Assembly (NCBI GenBank): GCA_032191485.1 | Contig: JAVDOI010000004.1 | Location: 24,371,770-24,435,769 of the forward strand | DNA: 64,000 bases | Source: Leptoclinus maculatus | Lineage: Eukaryota > Chordata > Actinopteri > Perciformes > Stichaeidae | Reading direction: 5' to 3' | In this document: one piece after another, positions 46,861-64,000 of the stretch | How positions within the stretch are numbered: the first letter of the stretch is position 1 | Layout: each line of letters begins with the position of its first letter | Position numbers and translations under genes: made by a program | Notes under the pieces: generated by a model | The model's database searches: none | Seen by the model: the letters and a program-made list of their open reading frames with translations, nothing else | What the model was told of the DNA's origin: nothing

Positions 46861-48290
46861 TGTCCCTTTGACACAGATGTTGATTCGTCTCATTAACAGA
46901 CTGCTCTCAGTGGGTTCTACAGACACAACCTCGGCGAGGACGTTTCAGCGGCGCGATGGGAAACTGTCGTGCATGCTCTGCGTCAGCTGATCGACCAACG
47001 ATGAAAGCGGTTGAAAACGAATATCGACCGATAACTATCTGTGGCCCATCGATCAGAGCGTCCTCAGACATGACCGCCTGTAATCACATCTGTGACTAAT
47101 GTGTCACTAAAAGGAGTTACTGGAGCCTCAGATTTGAACTCAATTTAGGGCACAAGAGGTGATTAAAATGTGGTTAAAATGTGGTTAAATCAAAACGTTA
47201 CAGAAAGTGAGAAAGACAAATCTATTTATTCTAAATTAAATGTCAACTATAACCAGTGTGTTCCAGATCTGAGCTGTAACGTATCTCAGGACCAGTATGA
47301 CTAAAATAAAAATATCCGAGCAGCTAAAGTGAAAGTCCCTTCAAAGGATGCAGCGCATTAAATCCAATGGATAGTGGCAGTGACAGCATCAACACTTCAT
47401 TACAGACTCTGTGCTCTTCAGCGGTGACCACAGGGAAGAAGAGACGACTGAGAGAGAAGCACAATTAAATAGATCATAGTTTAATGCTGAAGATGAACCC
47501 ACACACTGTGTGCCCTCACTTCAAGTCCGTCATGTCAGTAGCTTTTCTCATTTACGGCACAATATGGCACTCTTCCATACATACACACACACACCCACCA
47601 ATGCTCACCCACACACCCACACACACTCTCTCACTCACTCACCCACTTGAGTTTATTTAATATTATCATCCACAAATGTATATTCTTTTGTCTCATAATT
47701 CTACGTCACTACTGAGTTAAATATATACACAATGAAGGAGGAAGAGCTGAGTTGATTCTCCTTTCCTTACGATTAAAGTTCATTTTCAATTCGAGGAAAA
47801 CAAACAAACATTTTTCTGATGTCAAATGGATTTAATTTCCTTCAACAGGAATCTCCTCTTCAGTTTCTTGGACTGTGAGCTCCAAACAGCCGCCAACGCG
47901 GCCGAACTGTGTCTTCCATCGAGCCGTCGGTGGCTCCTTGTCACCTTCCCTCCTTCTCCTCTTGAGTGTCTACTTCTCTCCGAGCTCCATCCTACCTCCT
48001 CAGTTGGAGGAGAAGCCGGACTGGGACGGAGAATTTGGCACAACCAGGAGGAGCCGAGGGAGACGTTCTTAGATACCGTCCTATCGCGTACAGCAGTCCT
48101 GAGAAAAAGTTTATATCGGTGTCCACTCAAGTCTTAACAGAGTGACACGGGCCAAGGGGGGTGGGGGGGGGGAGAGAAATACACAGTTTTTGTTCCACCC
48201 TGTCGATCCTTTTACTCCCTCTGCGTCTCTTTACCTCGCGGGCCTGTAGAAGAGAGGAGGGCCCTGGTGTTAAAGTCCTGGCCCCGGTCT
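46860..48290. other. Likely 3' UTR of fam20b and intergenic DNA
   Basis: No separate gene is seen. TTTATT words near 47225 and 47654 could serve as minus-strand poly(A) signals for fam20b. CACA-rich stretch at 47580-47645. G-rich run at 48158-48173. Confidence 0.4.
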
Positions 48291-58236
<9,946 letters not shown>

Positions 58237-58306
58237 CTCCACACCAAACCTGCCCTCGACCTCCTCCTCACCCGACGCTGTGTGTGTGTGTGTGTGTGTC
58301 TCTCCC

Positions 58307-59448
58307 CTGCAGTGAATCCCCCTCACCCCTGATGCATGACCCCTTGCAGCTCTCCGTCTCCGGACCCTCCCTCCCCCCTGCCTTTAGACGAGCTCTTCTG
58401 AGGGGTGAGTGCTGCTGTCCTCTGGTGCTACAATCCGAGTCACCTGGAGAGGAGAGGAACAGAAATGAGAGAGGGCTAGGAGGGAGGAGACAGACGAGGA
58501 CTCAGAAAAGGGAACATGAGCTGTCAATAATATGTGGCAGAGAAAACTGATCAATTTGCAGCCCGCTCTGGCTTGTTTTCCCCCCTCGGGGGAGACGATG
58601 ACCCAGTACTGCAGCACAGCTGAAGCCTGTCCAGGATGTGCAACTACAACGGGATGACACGCCAAACACACAACATGTACTTTGTGCACAAGCTGTCAAC
58701 TAAAAAAAAGCATTCAAAACATCCCCGTTTCAGCTCCCTCTCCAACACTGGATTTGGGGGAAATGGATTATTTCCAGTGAGCAGACTGATGGACAGGTAG
58801 TCCTGCTGTGGTGCAGAGAGAGAGGGAGTCGGATGAGGTGACAGCCTAACCTTGCATAAGAGGAATTAGGCTGAACCAACAGTGATGTTCCTCGAATTAC
58901 AAAAAAGCGCCATGTTGACTTCACCTGGCTGCTACAGCAACAAACAGGAGAGGAGGAGGAGCTTAACTGTTAACATGTCAGCAGTCAAATTAATACAACT
59001 GCCACGTTCAACTGGCAGTTAACAGACGTTAGTTAACAGACGTTAGCTGCCAACGGACGCGGCGCAACGTTTTTCAAAAACGGTGACATAACGGCAGCAA
59101 AACTAGCTATTATTTATATTATTATTATATAGCTATATACTAGGTAAAATATTACAAATGACGGTTTTAAACACAGCTCATGGCCACGCAGGCAACCGCT
59201 TCATTCACACAATCGGTATTTCGTGATGCTGCTGCCTTTTTTTTTTTTTTTAACCAACTGATTATTTGGACGTTAAATCAGGTCCCCATGAACAACGACA
59301 TATAAGTCACACCTATCGCTACAGTGCTGGATAGCTGCTTATTAGCAAACCGCTGCACACCTTTGCTGTGTCGGTTAGCTTTACGCTGCCTGCTAGCTGC
59401 TGAACGTCGTCGGTTGTTTTTACTGGCTGCGGACCAAAGCGGACTTAC
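58307..59448. other. fam20b first intron
   Basis: No gene is seen. TTAACAGACGTTAG occurs twice near 59022-59046. GT run at 58280-58299 lies within the 5' UTR part of the coding exon. Confidence 0.4.
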
Positions 59449-59650
59449 CTTATATCCATACGCCGATCACCGGAAACACAAAGTAGCCCCCCAGCGTCTG
59501 TAAAGTCCTGCGATATTGAAGTTAACAATAATAAATTGTCCCGCTGGTTTTTTAATCATTTTCTCCTCTTTCCCCCCCCCTGGTAGCTCCCTCTCCTCCG
59601 CCCTTTTCCTTCGATTCCTTCTCCGCCGTCCGTGTCCACTTCCGAAACAC
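59449..59650 (-). promoter_or_regulatory. fam20b: fam20b 5' untranslated exon and TATA-less promoter
   Basis: On the minus strand a clean donor ATAAG|GTAAGTCC ends at 59449, with no coding frame, followed 1.1 kb later by an acceptor before the coding exon (near 58306). The stretch 59560-59695 contains ETS-like words (CACTTCCG, ACTTCCTCC, CTTCCTG on the plus strand) and a pyrimidine-rich region. The exact start site is unknown. Confidence 0.5.
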
Positions 59651-59679
59651 TTCCTCCTTCCTGTAGGAGCTCCGGGCGG

Positions 59680-59693
59680 CCACCAGGTGGCGG
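59680..59693 (+). promoter_or_regulatory. CTCF-like motif at the fam20b promoter
   Basis: CCACCAGGTGGCGG fits CCASYAGRKGGCRS at every position, close to the presumed fam20b transcription start. Confidence 0.45.
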
Positions 59694-60000
59694 TAGTGCG
59701 CCATGTCCGTCCATACACGGCTGGAGATAGACGCAAGAATCACTAATGCAGTTACAGCAATGGTTCCCTTTTTGTTTTTTTACAAAAGGCTTCATAGTAA
59801 ATATAAAAATATTAAATGAATAAAATAAATGACAATATGTTTATTATAATATATGTCTAATATTTTCTTGTGTAATTCTTTCACATAACTATAGAACTGT
59901 AAAGAAATGGGTGAAATTATTCCAAGTTCCCCAGATAAATTCTCTGAATGAGTTGCAATACCGATATAACCGAACTATTTAGTATGCCAGAAAAAAGATT

Positions 60001-60475
60001 TAGGCCCAATCCCAACGTCCTCCCTAAAGCCTTAAACCCTGAATCCTCAGGGACTTAACTGACGTCACCTGTTAAATCGTTGAGTGCGAGAGGCTGCGAG
60101 GGCTCGAAAGGGTGTAAATAAATACCAATGAGACTTGATGAGCACTTTGCTGCAACATATCACGTTACGATGACAACGTCATAACATGTTATCTACAATT
60201 GTCGGTATTTATGATATACCTTTTACTCCCTGTTTTGAACGTCTTCCACACTTCCAATTTAAACCGTGTTTAACGTCACATTGCTATGAATTCTGGGTTA
60301 TTCCCTCTGCAGAAATGTGCACTCACAGAAAGTGTTCCCTAACGGGCTCTAAATGTGTGCGAGAGAGCTCTCAATCATTTGACGATTTGAAAGTGGGACA
60401 GTCCTAAACCCTCATGGACTTTGTGGGAATGCACCTCAAAGTCTGAGAGTCCATGAGTGTGGAGATTAGGCCTTA
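60001..60475. mobile_element. MITE-like element with GGCC-AATC ends
   Basis: The left end TAGGCCCAATCCCAACGTCC and the reverse complement of the right end (TAAGGCCTAATCTCCACAC) form imperfect terminal repeats. The body is non-coding. It matches a family frequent in fish. Confidence 0.55.
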
Positions 60476-60730
60476 GTGTGTCCCAGTACATAGTGTGTCA
60501 AATGCAGTATGCCAATAAATACCAGAATGTACTGCATCCGGTTGCATGTTTGCAGTACGCAAGCCAGCGTGCATTTCTGGCTATTCGGACCCACAATCCT
60601 TTGCACAGCAGATATATGAGCAAGAGGGGTCAAAGTTTAAAGTGCCACGTTATGAGGAAGTAAATCCAAATTGAATGCATACTACATAGGACAATATGTA
60701 CTCTGTAAGGGCAGCTGTAGTATGTACTAC
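60474..60730. mobile_element. MITE-like repeat (GTGTCCCAGTACATAGTGTG)
   Basis: GTCCCAGTACATAGTGTGTC, AAATGCAGTATGCC and the later GCATACTACATAGGACAAT, GTATGTACTAC form partly inverted ends. Non-coding. Confidence 0.45.
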
Positions 60731-60764
60731 AAGTAGAAATAAAAAGTCTGTAAAGTAATTAGTA

Positions 60765-60945
60765 AATAATGTTGTAATAGAAATGTAGTGGAGTAAAAAG
60801 CACAAGATTTCCCTCTGAGATGTAGTAGAGTATAAAGTAACATAAAATGGAAATACTCAAGTGAAGTAAAAGTACCTTAAATTCTACTTAAGTACAGTAC
60901 TTGAGTAAATGTACTTAGTTGCATTGCACCAGTTACTGACCCCAA
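60765..60945. mobile_element. Non-autonomous repeat (ACTTGAGTAAATGTACTTAG)
   Basis: GTAGTGGAGTAAAAAGCAC, CCCTCTGAGATGTAGTAGAG, GGAAATACTCAAGTGAAGT and AAGTACAGTACTTGAGTAAA are the hallmark of a hAT-related repeat dispersed throughout fish genomes. Confidence 0.6.
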
Positions 60946-61333
60946 TTATATAATAATAAGCAAACATCTGCATTGTGATGTTATCATTGTAACTGCAGCC
61001 TCGTGAAGTAAAGCTTCATCAAGAAAAATAACACTATTACTAGTTTTTTGGGGTATTTGGTTAGCCAACTCAAGAATCTACATTTTTGGGTAATATTTTG
61101 GTAATATTGTCTTAAAGAAATTAAGCTGACTCTGCAGAATAAATCCCGTCAGGACACTTTCCTCGACAGTTACAGTGGCTCTCCGTCAACTAAATAGTCT
61201 TCAACCATGTGATGCAACCAGGATACACTACACACTCACATCTACCCCCCCCCCCCCGGATAAACAGTCACACACACTCTCCAACTGAACAAAGGACGGG
61301 AGACCGACATGTGGAGTAAAAAAGGGCAGAGTG

Positions 61334-61339
61334 TTTATT
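61334..61339 (-). terminator. Possible poly(A) signal of a gene entering from the right
   Basis: TTTATT on the plus strand (AATAAA on the minus strand) next to a unique stretch. If real, 61315-64000 is the 3' UTR of a minus-strand gene whose coding part lies beyond the window. Confidence 0.25.
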
Positions 61340-61407
61340 GGTTCTCAGTCTTCACACCAGGCAGCGCATCACTCAGCTATGAGGTCACAGCGCTCGCCAC
61401 AGTCATG

Positions 61408-61462
61408 ACACAGACACACACACACACACAGAGACACACACACACAGACACACACACACACA
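61408..61462 (+). repeat. (CA)n/(GACACACA)n repeat
   Basis: CACACACACACAGAGACACA followed by CACACAGACACACAC repeats. Confidence 0.9.
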
Positions 61463-64000
61463 GAGCCAGGCCGTCGCCCTCGGTAAACGGTGAATGATGC
61501 TCGTCAGATTCACATTGATTTTTCACAAAAATCAGAAGACAAAACGCACTGAAAACTTTTCCTCTGGTCGAAACCTTCACCTCAACTGTTAAACAATTAT
61601 TTCATGACCATTAAAAAAAAGAATGAAATCAGAAGGCAGCTTCACTCTAAACAGTTAATACAGGGCGAGTTGTGCATTTGTAGACAGTGGGGTCAATTTA
61701 AAGGAAACAACATGAACGCTCACCACGGAAAACAAGATATTTTTCAAACATCAAGCTTCTTTGTAACAACCCAAAATAATGTTAAACGAGAACCGTCTGA
61801 ACATTTTTGAACTTTCCACTCTCATCCCAAAATAGATGATCACAGGGGTCAATCCGAGAAATGAGTCGGCTAAATCCACAAAACATCCCCCAAAAAAAGA
61901 AACATGCGTTTCCATTATTTTGACCACACATTGTACAGAAATGATGAGAACAACAAAAAGAAAGTGTGTAAACTCAGGTTACAGAGAGGGAAAACCTCAC
62001 AAAAAGCGCTCAACATGATCTGGGTAATTATCGATGGGCAACTTCGTTAAATTCAAATTGATTCAAATAAACCTTCCAAGACCGCTTCAAAAGGTCTGGT
62101 TGAGTTTAAAACTGAGAACTCAGGAAACCAAATCATCTCGCTGCACATCAGCAAATAGAAAGAAGGGAAATGTGACTGGGATGCTGTTTGTTTACATCCC
62201 AGCTCCTTCGGTTTACAATCCTTTTTTTTGAGACAGCATTAATTCTTGTTTAAAGGCACAGTTCATACCAAAATAAAACAAAAAACTTTTTTTTTCTCTT
62301 ACCTATAGTGCTATTTGTCCATCTAGATTGTTTTGGTGCGAGTTGCTGAGTGTTGGATACATCGGCCCCGTATGTTGGAGAGAAGGCCGATATCTCCAAC
62401 ACTTGGAAACTTACAAAACAATCTAGAATGATAAATAACAACAGGAAAGAGGTCAAATATGTACATTTGGGGTGAACTGTCCCTTTAACTGCACCTAAAT
62501 GTCAATATATTGCAAATGACAGCAGGTTAAGCTCCACCAAATGTCAATACACATAACAGCCTCTAAACCCCACCCCCCCCCCCACCCCACCACCCACCCA
62601 AACTCTTTCTCACCCATTTCATTCAGACCCTCTTTGTCCCCCCCGGCCCCCCGATGAGACTCAAACACCAGCGATGATCAGCCTCCAGAGGGCTTCCACT
62701 CTGGGATTTTGTGGCTTCAAAACAGTCTCTGCTCCCGTTGTGCAGCGAAGAAAAAAGCCTCAGTGGACACAGACAAGCACCAGTCTCCACTTCCTTATCT
62801 TCTCACGGTGTCCCTCCTTTCTTCACACAAGCCAGCGTAGAGTTGTGGCGTGAGTCGGCCTCTGTGCAGCTTGAATTAAAACGTTTTTAGAAAGTGTGCA
62901 GGCGCATGAATGCATCCACATGCCCGTCTTTGGCTTCTTCATTCACTCGTCCACAGGTTCATCCGCTACCATCTCTCCTTTAGACAAAAGACAAAGGACT
63001 GAATGTCTCTTTACGGGCACGCAATTGTCTTTTGTCTCAGTTTGTTGTTGTTCGTTTGACCTAAAAAGCTGAATAGTTGACTTGGACATTGTGTTGAGGG
63101 CAGTTTAAATGCAGAACACTGACTGAAGCACATCAGAGAGGATCTGTTTCCAGCCCATCGTGCCTTCTCAACACCCCGTCTGTGTCTGCATGCTGTAATA
63201 CTAAAGGTGTCTACAGTACATGTGGAGCATCGAAGGGATTGTGGGGGCAAACGATTGTGTAAACTTACAATGTAAACAGCTGTTTTAAAAAAACCAAAAA
63301 AAATTGAATTTGATAAATATCACTGGGCGAAAAAGTTTCCCATCATTGTCACCTCCATCATCCATTTGCTCACAATGAAGAAACAAAAACAGCAATTTGT
63401 GGCACCGTGAAACATCTGCACTGATTCCACATCTGCACTGATTCCACCGCGGCTCTGCTCTTCCTAACGTTTCGTCAACCTGAAGAAAACACGGTGACGT
63501 TACATCACTTGGCACTAATTATAAACCACGGTGCTTATTCCAAATCAGATGTACGGGTCTAAAACTAAGCCGGGTCCTGGTTGATTGAATAAGGGGCAAA
63601 AAAAACAAAAAAGATTCAACATAACTTCTCCAAAAGGAGAGAAAAACACACAAAAAATGTAACATTCAAATTTAACAGACAAAACTACACAGACGTGTGA
63701 TCGTTTACTACATGGTAATACTGTGAAATGCACCTCCCCCCCCCCCCCCCCCCTAACAGGAAAAAGAAACTACTAACAACTCAAAACATAAAGAAGATAT
63801 AAAGTAGACTCTGCATGGCTCCAGGTAGCTTTGAATGTCCAGACCAGAGGCTCTGACCACATCAAGCAACAAGAAGAAGAGATCAAATCATAAATTGTGA
63901 GTTCTCGTCGCTCTCTTCTCTTGGACTCTTTCACAGTTTCAAGTCTTTTAGTGTTTAGTGTGTGTGTGTGTGAGAGAGAGTGTGTGTGTGAGAGAGTCTG
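61463..64000. other. Right end of the window, no coding exon seen
   Basis: No open frame with a recognisable domain. Apart from the MITE at 62249-62489 it holds poly-C/CCCCA runs (62566-62602, 63736-63753) and a GT/GA repeat at 63957-63997. It could be a long 3' UTR. Confidence 0.4.
62249..62489. mobile_element. MITE with TTAAAGGGACAGTTCACCCC-type terminal repeats
   Basis: The left end TTTAAAGGCACAGTTCATAC and the right end (reverse complement GTTAAAGGGACAGTTCACCC) are inverted repeats. The body carries CATCTAGATTGTTTTG and its inverted partner AAAACAATCTAGAATG, plus two GTTGGA...CCAACAC blocks. Typical of a very abundant fish MITE. No coding capacity. Confidence 0.75.

Noticed and set aside
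58237..58326. Upstream in-frame extension of fam20b from an ATG at 58326
   Set aside because: It runs through a GT microsatellite and a likely splice acceptor. MKLKQR at 58236 matches the known FAM20B N-terminus and gives the family length.

Overview
This window is vertebrate nuclear DNA, almost certainly from a teleost fish. Protein-coding genes are split by GT-AG introns. The intergenic DNA is AT-rich and full of long CA/GT, GA and GTCT microsatellites, minisatellites, and the short non-autonomous DNA transposons and LINE fragments typical of ray-finned fish. No prokaryotic features are present.

Six protein-coding loci can be read by joining exons at splice sites. Left to right they are: (1) the 3' half of an ankyrin-repeat gene (1-2662, +), possibly the CARD/ANK inflammasome adaptor caiap; (2) a complete five-exon gene for a 306-aa protein whose N-terminus resembles the splicing factor ISY1 (5988-9330, +); (3) a complete four-exon Fas ligand gene, faslg, 273 aa (12438-14323, +); (4) a three-exon TNF-family ligand that looks like tnfsf18/GITRL, 173 aa (33033-33755, -); (5) a three-exon TNF-family ligand that looks like tnfsf4/OX40L, 196 aa (41164-43315, -); (6) fam20b, the glycosaminoglycan xylosylkinase, with eight coding exons giving 409 aa (48291-58236, -) and a 5' untranslated exon near 59449-59650.

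Loci 3-5 keep the order and strands of human FASLG, TNFSF18 and TNFSF4 on chromosome 1q24-25, and FAM20B also lies on human 1q25. The block is therefore a conserved TNF-ligand cluster. All three ligands are type II membrane proteins: Fas ligand triggers death-receptor signalling, while the other two families costimulate lymphocytes. FAM20B acts in the Golgi on proteoglycan linker xylose and is a neighbour, not a pathway partner.

The rest is intergenic or intronic. 14.3-33.0 kb is a gene-free stretch with a foldback element that appears to have seeded a minisatellite, a Tc1-like relic, an LTR with a tRNA-Pro-like primer site, copies of one dispersed repeat, and a mosaic LINE. 36-39 kb holds a fish interspersed repeat and a 1.1-kb AT-rich minisatellite. 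43.5-45.0 kb holds a GA tract upstream of the tnfsf4-like promoter and a 30-bp minisatellite. The fam20b introns hold a 20-bp x 23 array and long CA and GTCT tracts. 60.0-64.0 kb has clustered MITE-like elements and perhaps the 3' UTR of a gene further right.

All splice sites were joined by eye. Orthology statements rest on recognised motifs and gene order, not on a search.
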